A stretch of 61,989 nt of DNA from Acidimicrobiaceae bacterium (GTDB taxonomy: Bacteria > Actinomycetota > Acidimicrobiia > Acidimicrobiales > RAAP-2). The translations under genes were made by a program, and so were the position numbers. The stretch covers positions 19,465 to 81,453 of the forward strand of contig PKYQ01000010.1 of NCBI GenBank assembly GCA_003133685.1, in the 5' to 3' direction. Below are positions 28,722 to 37,508 of this stretch, in pieces (within the stretch, counting starts at the first letter, position 1; every line of letters begins with the position of its first letter). The notes beneath the pieces are model-generated. The model saw only the letters and a program-made list of their open reading frames with translations, had not been told where the DNA came from and did not search any database.

Positions 28722-29580
28722 ATACCAGGACAACGGCGAGCAGCGCGCCGAGTTGCAACTGAGTGCGCGCCGAATACTTCAACATCGGCAGCAGTTCTCG
28801 TCCGTTCTTCTTCGAGAACGCCAGACGGACCGCTGGTATATAAAGAAGGATCGCCACGATGCCGACGACGATGTGTCCGGATCCCGCAATCGCGACCAAC
28901 ACGCCGACGATGCACACCGCGAACAGCCACGGTGCGCGCTCTCGATTCATGCGCGCCGCCAAGGTCTTCTTGCCCGAGGACCGATCGCCTTCGACGTCAC
29001 GAAGATTGTTCGCTTCGAGCAGGGCGCAGGCCATGAAGCCCGTCGCGACGCCGAGCCACCACGACCGGCTCGAAAATGTGAGGTGCTGGACGTAGGCACT
29101 GCCCACCGTCGCCACGATGCCGAAGTAGACGAACACGAACAGCTCACCGAAGCCGTAGTACCCGTACGGTCGAGGTCCCCCGGTGTAGAACCATCCGGCG
29201 CAGATCGCCGTCGCGCCGATCGCGACCAGCCACCACGAGGTCCTCGACGCGAGGAACAGTCCGGCGGTGCCGGCGAGAAAGAATGACGCGAACGCGGCGT
29301 TGCGTACTGAGTCCGCGGGCACGAGCTTCGACGCCGTCAGGCGAAAGGGGCCGACACGTACTTCGTCAGTCCCGCGGATACCGTCGGAGTAGTCATTGGC
29401 GTAGTTAGTGCCAACCTGCAACGCGAGCGCCACAACGAGACAGAGCACTGAGTTGCCCCAGTTGATCGTGCGCGGTCGAATGAGCGCCACGCCCACGACG
29501 ACCGGCACCATCGCCGCGGGCAACGTGCGCGGACGTGCCGCGAGCACCCATCGCCGGAGTGGCCCGGGAGCCTCGGTCAT
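28705..29580 (-). CDS. menA: 1,4-dihydroxy-2-naphthoate polyprenyltransferase
   Basis: Integral membrane UbiA-family prenyltransferase that attaches the isoprenoid tail to DHNA. 291 aa, about eight or nine helices. The first Asp-rich motif is [14 protein letters not shown] and the second [18 protein letters not shown]. The ATG ([10 protein letters not shown]) overlaps the menB stop as ATGA. Confidence 0.94.
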   Translation of the reverse strand: MTEAPGPLRRWVLAARPRTLPAAMVPVVVGVALIRPRTINWGNSVLCLVVALALQVGTNYANDYSDGIRGTDEVRVGPFRLTASKLVPADSVRNAAFASFFLAGTAGLFLASRTSWWLVAIGATAICAGWFYTGGPRPYGYYGFGELFVFVYFGIVATVGSAYVQHLTFSSRSWWLGVATGFMACALLEANNLRDVEGDRSSGKKTLAARMNRERAPWLFAVCIVGVLVAIAGSGHIVVGIVAILLYIPAVRLAFSKKNGRELLPMLKYSARTQLQLGALLAVVLVFRIGV

Positions 29581-30470
29581 GGACGCTTGGGAAACTTCGA
29601 AAAGTCCGGCTTGCGGTGTTCGACGAAAGCGTTGCGGCCCTCTTGACCCTCTTCGGACATATAGAAGAGCATGGTCGCGTCCCCGGCCAATTGCTGGATG
29701 CCGGCCATGCCGTCCTCGGCCGCGTTGAAGCCGGCCTTGAGCATGCGTAGCGCGATTGGCGAAAGCGTGAGGATCTGACGGCACCACGCCACGGTTTCAT
29801 TCTCGAGTTGGTCGAGCGCGACGACGCTATTCACGAGTCCCCACTCGAGCGCCTGCTGCGCGTCGTATTGGCGACAGAGGAACCAGATCTCTTTGGCGCG
29901 CTTCACGCCGATCGTTCGTGCCAACAGCGACGATCCGTATCCACCGTCGAACGAACCGACCTTCGGTCCGGTCTGGCCGAATCGCGCATTATCCGCGGCG
30001 ATCGAAAGGTCGCACACCAGATGGAGGATGTGTCCTCCCCCAATGGCGTAGCCGGCGATCTGGGCGATCACCGGCTTCGGCAGTCGGCGAATCTGAATCT
30101 GGAGATCGAGGACGTTGAGTCGTCCGATGCCTTGGCGCGCCACGTCGTCGTTCCCCATGTATCCGTCGTCGCCACGGATGCTTTGATCGCCCCCGGAGCA
30201 GAAGGCGTCCGGGCCGGCGCCGGTGAAGATGATGGCGCCGACGGTGACGTTGTCGCGGGCCAGTTCGAACGCTCGCGAGAGCTCGAAGAGTGTCTGAGGG
30301 CGAAAAGCGTTTCGAACCTGAGGACGATTAATCGTTATTCGCGCGATCCCGTCGGCGACCTCGTAGATGATGTCGCCGAACTCTTCGGATCGCTGCCACT
30401 GCGGCGGCGGCCAGGAACGAAACTCCTCAACGGGATCGATCGGTGAGCCTTGGATAACGGTTTCGGCCAT
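29577..30470 (-). CDS. menB: 1,4-dihydroxy-2-naphthoyl-CoA synthase
   Basis: Crotonase-fold ring-closing enzyme of menaquinone synthesis. 297 aa. Motifs: [52 protein letters not shown] and [17 protein letters not shown] with the active-site Asp region. The ATG is preferred over a GTG three codons upstream. A TAGCGT box 7 nt before it suggests a leaderless start for menB-menA. Confidence 0.95.
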   Translation of the reverse strand: MAETVIQGSPIDPVEEFRSWPPPQWQRSEEFGDIIYEVADGIARITINRPQVRNAFRPQTLFELSRAFELARDNVTVGAIIFTGAGPDAFCSGGDQSIRGDDGYMGNDDVARQGIGRLNVLDLQIQIRRLPKPVIAQIAGYAIGGGHILHLVCDLSIAADNARFGQTGPKVGSFDGGYGSSLLARTIGVKRAKEIWFLCRQYDAQQALEWGLVNSVVALDQLENETVAWCRQILTLSPIALRMLKAGFNAAEDGMAGIQQLAGDATMLFYMSEEGQEGRNAFVEHRKPDFSKFPKRP

Positions 30471-30477
30471 GGCGTCC

Positions 30478-30483
30478 ACGCTA
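30478..30483 (-). promoter_or_regulatory. Candidate leaderless -10 box of menB
   Basis: Minus-strand TAGCGT, 7 nt before the ATG of menB, in the 21-bp gap after the sulfatase gene. Confidence 0.35.
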
Positions 30484-30491
30484 TCGGGCCG

Positions 30492-32066
30492 CTAGACGGG
30501 CGCCATCAAGACGCCGGGTGTCGCGCGATCCCCCGGCCGACTCTCGTGGGCCGCAAGTTGTTCGGCCAATGAGGCGCGAACCGACACCGTCGCGGGATCG
30601 TCAAAACGATTGACGCGTTGCAACGGGTCGTCGCTCAACACGTAGAGTTCTCCCTCGCTGCCGTCGTGCACCGTACCGGGTTGGTACTCGGTGTAGAGAT
30701 GGTCATTGGTGACGACCGTTCGCACGTGCACGTCGACCCCGAAGATTGACGAGTCCCATTCGGTGAACGTGGCGTCGAACGAACGCTTCGACGCGTCGTC
30801 GTCATCAATCGGCAATGCCGCGCCTTCGACCCATGTGGGCGCGCTCTGTCCGGCGATTTCGAGGAACGTCGCGGCGAGCGAGACGAGACTCACGGGTGCG
30901 TGCACGACGCTCGGCGTGGGCGTCGTCGTTCGCGCCGGGCGCCAGATCAGCGGCAGTCGCATGAGGCCGTCGACGTGATACGGACCTTTGAAGAGCAGGC
31001 CGAAGTCGCCCTGAAGTTCGCCGTGGTCGCTGGTGAAGATGACGTCGACGTCATCGCCCCAGCCCTTTCGCTCGATGCTCGCCAACACGCGCCCGATCGC
31101 CTCGTCGATCAGCTCCACTTCGACGGCGTTCATGGCGTTCACCTCACGCACCTGATCAGAGGTCATCGTGGCGGGCACCCACTTGGCCGGTGCTTCGTAG
31201 TTGCTCACCAAACGTCCGTCGTACCAGAGTCGCCAGTGCCGGGCCTTTTGATCGAGCAGCGACTCTCGTTCGCTGGCGCTCCGCGGGTAGTTCTCCGGCA
31301 AGGGCACGTCGCGCCACGGCACGCGACCGATCTCGGACTTCGGTGGATCCCACGGGTGATGCGGATCGGGAAAGCTCATCCAGCAAAACCAGTCGCGATC
31401 GGACTCTTGTTCCTCGAGCCAGCGAATCGTTCGATCGGCGACCCAGTCCGTGTGGTACCACTCTCGCGGCACGGCGTTGTACTTCACCTGTGGCGCGTTC
31501 GTGTCACCGCCGCCGGCGGCGTTGACGTTGAAGTCGGCGTCGACCACTTGGTAGAAGCCGCGAATGGCGTCGGGGTGTTGTTCCCTCATCCATTTGGCGT
31601 AGTGCAGGGCGCCCATCACACCGTGCGTCGCGAACTCCAAATAGTCGAAGCCGCGGTGCACGCCGCGGCGTCCGTCGAACCAGTCCTGCTCGATGGTGGG
31701 GACCCCGAGACTGGCGAGTGAGTTCTCAGCGTAGAGACCGAAGGGGTCCATGAACGGCTCGAAGTGGGCCTTGCCGATGAGCGCCGTCGCGTAGCCGGCG
31801 TCGTGCAGGGTCTCCGCGACCGACGGCGCGTCGATCGCGAGCGGGACGCCGTTCATCCACGCGCCGTGGGTTGACGCGAACTGTCCGGTCAGCATCGAGG
31901 CACGCGACGGCATGCACACGACCGACGTCGGCTGCGCGCGCTCGTAACGAATGCCTTCACTAGCCAGTCGATCGAGCACTGGCGTGCGCTAGAGCGTGCC
32001 GCCGTTGGCGCCAACCGTGTCGTAGCGCTGTTGATCGGTCGTGATGAAGAGGATCTTTCGACTCAT
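30492..32066 (-). pseudogene. Sulfatase (arylsulfatase/phosphonate monoester hydrolase family) interrupted by an in-frame TAG
   Basis: Reading from the ATG at 32066, codons 1-25 give a canonical sulfatase N-terminus with the metal-binding ITTDQQRYDTVG. Codon 26 (31991-31989) is TAG, and the same frame then continues RTPVLDRLASEGIRYERA through a full-length sulfatase of about 523 codons. The formylglycine motif CMPSR is intact at codon 51, and later motifs (FTSDHGELQGDFGL, FPDPHHPWDPP) are too. A product started downstream would lack the N-terminal metal-ligand Asp and should be inactive. TAG ends several real genes here (metK, efp), so it is not obviously recoded. The ATG overlaps the preceding gene as ATGA. 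Confidence 0.85.
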
Positions 32067-32464
32067 GACCCGACCAGTGACGTTTCCGCGAGGCGTTGGA
32101 TCTCGTCGAGCGCACCCAAGGTCCCACCGGCGATGAGCAGAGCCAGCGTGTCGGGTATCGCCGTCGTGGAGTACACACAAAGTGAATCGCCGGGCGCGAT
32201 TTGAAAGACGTCGATGACCCCGAGATGAAAGGAGTACTGCGGCGCGGTAATCCGGTAGGCGAAATGCCGCAAGGCGTCATCGTTGCTCAAGATCTCCTCG
32301 GGGATCTCGAGGCCACTCGCGGTCGTGATAACGCGCAGATTGCCTTCCACGGTGCACGAAACGATTCCGGGGAACCATTCGGGAATACTCTCGGGCCGCC
32401 GAACCACCCTCCATACCGTGTCCGCGTCGGCCGCAATCCTTCGTTCGTGACGTAATGAGGCCAC
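32063..32464 (-). CDS. SRPBCC-fold (polyketide cyclase/START-like) protein
   Basis: 133 aa. The opening RHERRIAADADTVWRVVRRPESIPEWFPGIVS is typical of SRPBCC ligand-binding proteins, with the W-x-x-F-P-G segment common in polyketide-cyclase-like members. Substrate unknown. The GTG giving MASLRHERRI was chosen because an AGGGGG element lies about 9 nt upstream and homology starts here; a GTG three codons earlier is possible. It overlaps the broken sulfatase as ATGA and is divergent from menE. Confidence 0.72.
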   Translation of the reverse strand: MASLRHERRIAADADTVWRVVRRPESIPEWFPGIVSCTVEGNLRVITTASGLEIPEEILSNDDALRHFAYRITAPQYSFHLGVIDVFQIAPGDSLCVYSTTAIPDTLALLIAGGTLGALDEIQRLAETSLVGS

Positions 32465-32505
32465 GGGTACCACCCCCTGTAGGTCCAACCTAGTTCCTAA
32501 ACATC

Positions 32506-32511
32506 TAGTCT
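32506..32511 (+). promoter_or_regulatory. Leaderless -10 box of menE
   Basis: TAGTCT, 6 nt before the GTG of menE. Confidence 0.55.
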
Positions 32512-32517
32512 GGTTTT

Positions 32518-33627
32518 GTGACTCCCCTGCTCGCGCTCGATTTCGAGCTCGGTCCGGACCTCGAGCGAGCGATTCGCGAGACCGTTGACTCCTCGGTTGC
32601 GTTTTGCGTCTTGGATCGCCGGACGTCCCCGCGCCGACGTCTCCAAGAGTTGGCACGGCTCGGCGCCACCGCCGTGCGCGACCTCGACGGTGTGACCGAG
32701 GTCGCGGGCGGCGCTCCCGTCGACGATGAGATCGGCCTCGTGATGTTGACCTCGGGTTCGAGTGGCGAGCCCAAAGCGGTCGAACTCACCTGGACGGCAC
32801 TTCGCGCCAGTGCCGAGCTCACGCAGTCGACCCTTCGTGGTGACGCGCCGCCCGTCTGGTTGGCCTGTCTTCCGGCCTGTCATATCGGGGGCCTCGCGGT
32901 CGTCTTGAGAGCAGTTCTCTCTGACGCCACGTTGTGGTGGGACGACGGGGACGACCTCGAAGCTGCGGCGACCCACGGGGCGACCCACGTGTCAGTCGTT
33001 CGAGCCCAACTGGCCCGCCACGACGTGAGCGGCTATCGCACGGTGTTGTTGGGCGGAGCGCGTCCGCCGACGGCGGTGCTCGAGAACGTGATCGCGACGT
33101 GGGGCATGACCGAGACCGGGTCGGGCGTTGTCTATGACGGAGTGGCCCTTCCCGGTGTGGAGGTCGCGAGCGTGGACGGCGAAATCTGCGTTCGGACCCC
33201 GACCCTCTTTCGCTCCTACCGAACCGGTCCCCGACCACACGTCATCGGACCGGACGGGCGCGACGACTGGTTCCCGACCGGCGATGCCGGTGAGGTGAAC
33301 GGCGAGCGCGTCTCGGTGAAAGGGCGGCTCGGATTCGTCATCAACACCGGTGGTGAGAAACTCTGGCCCGAAGAGCTCGAATCGGTCCTCTCCACGATCG
33401 ACGGCGTGCATGACGTCGCGGTCACCGGCGCTGACGATCCCGAATGGGGCCAGCGGGTCGTCGCGCTCGTGGTGAGTGACGGATCGAAATTCGACGAGCG
33501 AATTCGCAACGTGGCCAATGAACGCATTGGACCATGGGCCAAGCCCAAAGAGATCCGTTACGTGGCCGAAATTCCACGCACCGCCAATGGAAAGATTCGT
33601 AGAAGCGATCTACCCAACCTGTTCTAG
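32518..33627 (+). CDS. menE: o-Succinylbenzoate-CoA ligase
   Basis: ANL-superfamily adenylating enzyme of menaquinone synthesis. 369 aa, the shortened actinobacterial form. Motifs in order: the P-loop LTSGSSGEPKAVELT at about residues 77-91, WGMTETGSG, DWFPTGDAGEV, KGRLGFVINTGGEKLWPEEL and the C-terminal catalytic Lys in RTANGKIRRSDL. Leaderless GTG start. It completes menD, menH, menA and menB here; menC and menF are not in the window. Confidence 0.87.
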   Translation: MTPLLALDFELGPDLERAIRETVDSSVAFCVLDRRTSPRRRLQELARLGATAVRDLDGVTEVAGGAPVDDEIGLVMLTSGSSGEPKAVELTWTALRASAELTQSTLRGDAPPVWLACLPACHIGGLAVVLRAVLSDATLWWDDGDDLEAAATHGATHVSVVRAQLARHDVSGYRTVLLGGARPPTAVLENVIATWGMTETGSGVVYDGVALPGVEVASVDGEICVRTPTLFRSYRTGPRPHVIGPDGRDDWFPTGDAGEVNGERVSVKGRLGFVINTGGEKLWPEELESVLSTIDGVHDVAVTGADDPEWGQRVVALVVSDGSKFDERIRNVANERIGPWAKPKEIRYVAEIPRTANGKIRRSDLPNLF

Positions 33628-33786
33628 GTCTCGCCCCGCGACGACCAAATCATCGCGGTAAAGATGACGATGATGATCTGAATGGTGAACGACATAAGGG
33701 GTCACACATGACAAGGGCACCGATGTCGCCGTGTCGTCGGTATCTGTGAATTGAAATGCTAACCGACTCGGACCTAAGCGAAACCT

Positions 33787-35037
33787 CTATCGGGTGGTCG
33801 TGCTACCGCGTCGTGCCAGCGAATCGACGATGACCGCGGCGAGGAGCACAATCGCTGTGGCGATTAACTGGGTCGCCGCATTCAAATTGATCAGAGACAT
33901 GCCGTTGTCGATCGTACCGATGACCAGGCCACCGAGCACCGCGTGGATCATCTTGCCACGACCGCCGTAGAGGCTAGCGCCGCCGATGACCGCGGCCGCG
34001 ACCGCGTAGAGCACGTAGGTCCCTCCCTCGATCCCGGTCGAAATACCGACGAGACGCGACACGTACAGCAGCCCGGCAATGCCGGTCGTTAGACCAGAGA
34101 GCATGAATGCCATACGTCGATAGCGATTCACGTTGATGCCCGCGCGTCGAGCCGCCTCCGTGTTGCCGCCAATCGCGTAGAGGTAGCGACCGGCCTTGGT
34201 TTTTGCGAGAATGAAGGTTGACACTGCCAGCACGAACAAGTCAATCGGAATCGCGAAAGGCATACCGACGACGTGGGCGAACGTCGAACGGTTGGCGTTG
34301 AACACGAGTATCAACAGCAGACTCGATATGCCCAACAGGGCGATCTTGGTGATTGTGATCCACATGGGACGTCCACCGAGACCGCTCTTTCGACGAGTCT
34401 GATCGGCGCGCAGCATGAGAAAGCTCGTCAGTACGGCGGCGGCGACGACGAAGATCCACGTAGCGAGGGGCGTGAGATTCCCGTTGACCAGGTTGTAAAG
34501 GATGTTGTTCTGCACCGAGACCGAACCACCGGTTCCCTGGGCGTTGATGATATAGAGCATCACACCTTCGAGCCCCAGGAACATTGCCAAGGTGACGATG
34601 AATGAAGGCAATCGGAAGCGGATGACGATGAATGCGCTCAACGCACTGGAGGAAATCGTGACGATCAGCGCGAGTGGCAGTGCGAGATACCAGGGCCAGC
34701 GGTAGTTATTCGAGACCAGGATGACGGCCACCGCTCCTCCCAGGCCCGTCGCATAGCCGAGCGAGAGGTCGATGTCTCCCAGCAGCAGCAGCCAGATCTC
34801 GGCCATGCCGAGCAGAATGAAGATCGTCGACTGGACAAAGAGGTTCGTGATGTTCTCCGGTTGGAGGAACACCGAAGTGCGAACTTCGAAGAAGATGACC
34901 AATGCCGCGAGTCCGATCAGAATGGGTAACAGGCCGCTGTCACCTTGCCAGATTCGCTTCACTTGCGCCAGGAGATTGGTCGAGGAGCCGACGTCGGGCG
35001 CGTCCGGTGACTCGATGTCCGTTTGCGAAGTTGTCAC
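33787..35037 (-). CDS. xylH: Sugar ABC transporter permease (XylH type)
   Basis: 416 aa integral membrane protein with about ten helices, BPD_transp_2 family. The motif YAIGGNTEAARRAGINV before the C-terminal helices is the XylH/RbsC coupling signature, and VVAAAVIGGASLYGGRGK the usual C-terminal one. Last gene of the SBP-ATPase-permease operon, 17 nt after the ATPase stop. Xylose specificity is inferred only from the binding protein. Confidence 0.85.
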   Translation of the reverse strand: MTTSQTDIESPDAPDVGSSTNLLAQVKRIWQGDSGLLPILIGLAALVIFFEVRTSVFLQPENITNLFVQSTIFILLGMAEIWLLLLGDIDLSLGYATGLGGAVAVILVSNNYRWPWYLALPLALIVTISSSALSAFIVIRFRLPSFIVTLAMFLGLEGVMLYIINAQGTGGSVSVQNNILYNLVNGNLTPLATWIFVVAAAVLTSFLMLRADQTRRKSGLGGRPMWITITKIALLGISSLLLILVFNANRSTFAHVVGMPFAIPIDLFVLAVSTFILAKTKAGRYLYAIGGNTEAARRAGINVNRYRRMAFMLSGLTTGIAGLLYVSRLVGISTGIEGGTYVLYAVAAAVIGGASLYGGRGKMIHAVLGGLVIGTIDNGMSLINLNAATQLIATAIVLLAAVIVDSLARRGSTTTR

Positions 35038-35054
35038 GTCTTGGTACCTCTCAG

Positions 35055-35906
35055 TTACTGCGCGGAAGAGAACGTTGAAGGAACTCGGTCGGATTCACCG
35101 GTCGTAATCAACTCGACGGCGCTCGATGTGTCGTAGTTCGCAACCGGGCCCTGGCTGACCAACGTACCCAGGCGCATGACGGCAATCCGGTCGGCGACAC
35201 TGAAGACCTCGTTCAGGTTGTGCGAAATGACGAGCACCGCGATGCCACGGGCCGCCAATGTACGGATCAACGCGAGCACTTGCTTGGTCTGGGACACACC
35301 GAGTGCGGCCGTCGGTTCGTCGAGAATCACCAACTCCGAATCGCGCATGACCGCGCGCGCGACCGCGACCGCCTGGCGCTGGCCGCCCGAAAGGGATCCA
35401 ACGAGCTGGCGGACGGACGAAACGGTCGAAACTGAAAGGTCCGAAAGGACCTTCAGCGTCGTCAACTCCATCTGGATCTCGTCGAGAATGCCGAACCGAG
35501 TTATCTCCATTCCCAGATACATGTTCTGGACGATGTCGAGATTGTCACATAGCGCCAGGTCCTGATACACGGTCGCGATGCCCAGGTCGGTCGCGGCATG
35601 CGGTGTATGTATGTGCACTTCCTTGCCCTTCCAGAAGATCTGGCCCGCAGACGGAGCCCAAATCCCTGAAATGGTCTTGATGAGTGTCGATTTTCCTGCG
35701 CCGTTGTCGCCAATGAGCGCGGTGACCTGGCCGGCGGGGATGTCGATATCGACGTGTCGCAGCGCCTGGACGGCGCCGAAGTTCTTGGCGATGTCCCGCA
35801 TGCTCAAGAGATGCTCGAAGTCGAAGACTTCAGCCCCCGAGTTACCCGCGATCGATGGCCCTGTGGGGGGCGTTGAGACGTTGGGTAACTCGGGGGCTGA
35901 AGACAT
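35055..35906 (-). CDS. xylG: Sugar ABC transporter ATPase, single nucleotide-binding domain
   Basis: 283 aa. Walker A GDNGAGKST at residues 66-74, signature LSGGQRQAVAVAR, Walker B LVILDEPTAALG, H-loop ISHNLNE. It has one NBD, unlike E. coli XylG, which has two, so the complex probably uses a homodimer. Residues 2-30 are an extra N-terminal segment of low complexity encoded by a perfect 20-bp inverted repeat; the ABC fold starts near MRDIAKNFG. An internal ATG at residue 36 is possible but has no clear ribosome-binding site. It lies 10 nt after the binding-protein gene. Confidence 0.85.
   Translation of the reverse strand: MSSAPELPNVSTPPTGPSIAGNSGAEVFDFEHLLSMRDIAKNFGAVQALRHVDIDIPAGQVTALIGDNGAGKSTLIKTISGIWAPSAGQIFWKGKEVHIHTPHAATDLGIATVYQDLALCDNLDIVQNMYLGMEITRFGILDEIQMELTTLKVLSDLSVSTVSSVRQLVGSLSGGQRQAVAVARAVMRDSELVILDEPTAALGVSQTKQVLALIRTLAARGIAVLVISHNLNEVFSVADRIAVMRLGTLVSQGPVANYDTSSAVELITTGESDRVPSTFSSAQ
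35828..35902. repeat. Perfect 20-bp inverted repeat in the first codons of xylG
   Basis: Arms 35828-35847 (CTTCAGCCCCCGAGTTACCC) and 35883-35902, exact reverse complements, with a 35-nt spacer. In the mRNA the 5' arm begins at codon 2 of the ATPase gene and 15 nt after the binding-protein stop. The hairpin could slow ribosomes entering xylG and shield the xylF mRNA 3' end. It could also be a small mobile-element scar that became coding. Confidence 0.85.
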
Positions 35907-35916
35907 TGCTCAAAGA

Positions 35917-37146
35917 CTACTTAATGCCGTACGTCGTGCAGTCCGCTGCGTAGGTAGGTTGCGGTGAGCCCTGTACGGTTGGCGCACTCGAGGTGCAGAG
36001 GTCCGAAACCTTGATGACCTTGTCCTTGATGACGGTCGACTCAATCTTGTCCGCGGTGACCCAGGTGGCGGTCAGCAGAACTGACTTCACACCCTGGTGG
36101 GTCAACGTGTCAGGCGTCGAGCCGTTCACCAAGCCAGAAGGCGGCTTGATGCCGGCGCGCAGGTACACGGCCAACGCGGCCGCGGCCTGAGCCTCAAGCC
36201 AGATTGGCTTGTACACGGAGCCACACTGGTAGCCAGAAATTACGTTCTGGAAACCAACGAGCGACGCGTCCTGACCCGTGAACGGGAAGGTCTTCGGCTT
36301 AAGGCCCTTGCCTTGTAGGAAAGCAATGATGCCCGAAGCGTTGCTGTCGTTCGGCGTCACCGCGGCGTTGATCGTCGGGTGAGCGGTGAACGCGCCCTGG
36401 AAGTCGGTCAACGCCTGAGTGGCGTCCCACGTTCCAGCGCTCTCGAGCACTGTCTGCTTGGCACCAGTCAACGTGGTCGCCGTCGTGTTGAAGCCAGCGG
36501 CCGACAACACAGCGTTGTAGCCCTTGGCGAACAACGTGGCGTTGTTGTCAGTCGGTGAACCGTAGGAGATGTACACCACCGGGTTCGTGACGTTCCACGA
36601 CGTGAGGCAGGCCATTTCACCCTTACCAATCAAGGTGCCCACGGCCACGTTGTCGAAGCTGACGTAGTAGGCACGCGCTCCGCCCAACGTCAGTCGGTCG
36701 TAGTCAATGACCTTGACCCCGTGCGCCTTGGCGAAACCTTCGATGACGGCACCAGTGGTGGAGTCGATCGGGTCAACGAGCAGGACCTTGGCACCCTTGG
36801 CAATGTCAGCCTGCGCCATGTTGAACTGCGTGGCGTCGCTGCCCTGGGCATTCTGCACGATGAACTGCTTGCCCGTCAGACCAGCGGCCCGGAAGGCCTT
36901 GATCAGGTACGGAGCGTCGAACTCGGTGTAACGAGCTGACGACTTCGTGTCGGGCAGGATAACGGCAATTGAGCCCTTACCCTTGTGCACAATCGTTTTG
37001 AGGTACTTCATGGTCGAGAAGCTCGTGTTAAACGTGCTGTCCTTGACCGTAGGAGTACTTGCGGAACTCACACTCGGCAGCACCGCGGCGACAAAACTGC
37101 CGACCAGTGCCACGGACGCGAGAGTCCTTCCTGTCTTAAATTTCAT
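35917..37146 (-). CDS. xylF: Periplasmic-type sugar-binding protein of a XylF-like ABC transporter
   Basis: 409 aa. Sec signal peptide: MKFKTGR, a hydrophobic stretch to residue 23, and a likely cut after Ala29 (SSA/ST); no lipobox. The mature domain follows the XylF pattern: LPDTKSSARYTEFDAPYL, VIDYDRLTLGG, YYVSFDNVAVG, GSPTDNNATLFAKG, NDSNASGIIAFLQGKGL and FTGQDASLVGFQNVISG. D-xylose or a related pentose is the likely ligand. The ATG has GGGGAAT just upstream; the open frame beyond it is not homologous. First gene of xylF-xylG-xylH. Confidence 0.87.
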   Translation of the reverse strand: MKFKTGRTLASVALVGSFVAAVLPSVSSASTPTVKDSTFNTSFSTMKYLKTIVHKGKGSIAVILPDTKSSARYTEFDAPYLIKAFRAAGLTGKQFIVQNAQGSDATQFNMAQADIAKGAKVLLVDPIDSTTGAVIEGFAKAHGVKVIDYDRLTLGGARAYYVSFDNVAVGTLIGKGEMACLTSWNVTNPVVYISYGSPTDNNATLFAKGYNAVLSAAGFNTTATTLTGAKQTVLESAGTWDATQALTDFQGAFTAHPTINAAVTPNDSNASGIIAFLQGKGLKPKTFPFTGQDASLVGFQNVISGYQCGSVYKPIWLEAQAAAALAVYLRAGIKPPSGLVNGSTPDTLTHQGVKSVLLTATWVTADKIESTVIKDKVIKVSDLCTSSAPTVQGSPQPTYAADCTTYGIK

Positions 37147-37164
37147 ATTCCCCAACCCTTCGTT

Positions 37165-37180
37165 GGCGCCTCGCGGCGCC
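37165..37180 (-). repeat. Hairpin with a GCGA tetraloop upstream of xylF
   Basis: Minus strand GGCGCC GCGA GGCGCC, ending 18 nt before the xylF ATG. The 6-bp GC stem and GNRA loop would form a very stable structure just before the ribosome-binding region, perhaps an mRNA stabiliser. Confidence 0.5.
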
Positions 37181-37265
37181 GTTAGTGTGATCACTTCTCG
37201 AACACTGTGTAACCGCAATGTTCAGTGTGTGAAAATAGCATGACAAAAACGGATTAGGTGTTCAC

Positions 37266-37284
37266 ACTGGCGAAAAGCGCCAGT
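37266..37284. repeat. Inverted repeat ACTGGCG / CGCCAGT
   Basis: Perfect 7-bp arms with a 5-nt spacer, about 120 bp before the xylF start. Possible operator or RNA hairpin. Confidence 0.4.
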
Positions 37285-37423
37285 CACGCAGCGGTAACCG
37301 AGGCGGGCTACCCCGCGTCGGAACTTCCCGATGACCCTGTTGTGTCTCGTCACACGACAAAAATTCCCCGGGATTTCAAGAAATCAATCATCACCTTCGA
37401 CGGAGTGGGGCTCAAAATTCGGC

Positions 37424-37468
37424 GACCTTGACCATCAAATCATGCAGGAACAAGGTGACCTTGGTCAC
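37424..37468. promoter_or_regulatory. Repeated GACCTTG element and GTGACC/GGTCAC dyad upstream of xylF
   Basis: GACCTTG at 37424-37430 and again at 37457-37463, 33 bp (about three helical turns) apart; the second copy sits in a dyad GTGACC TT GGTCAC. Same-face spacing fits a dimeric regulator of the sugar operon, but no regulator gene is adjacent. Confidence 0.35.
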
Positions 37469-37508
37469 ATCCGTGGAGTCGCCCGTCGTTCGTAGAACCC
37501 TCGACTCG

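Larger units (their letters stand above)
37147..37508. other. 362-bp intergenic region upstream of xylF
   Basis: No gene seen. It must hold the xylF promoter, which I cannot place with confidence. Contents noted: a GGCGCC/GGCGCC hairpin near the start codon, an ACTGGCG/CGCCAGT hairpin at 37266-37284, a GTGACC-TT-GGTCAC dyad at 37455-37468, and a GACCTTG repeat spaced 33 bp. AT-rich stretches lie between. Confidence 0.6.
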
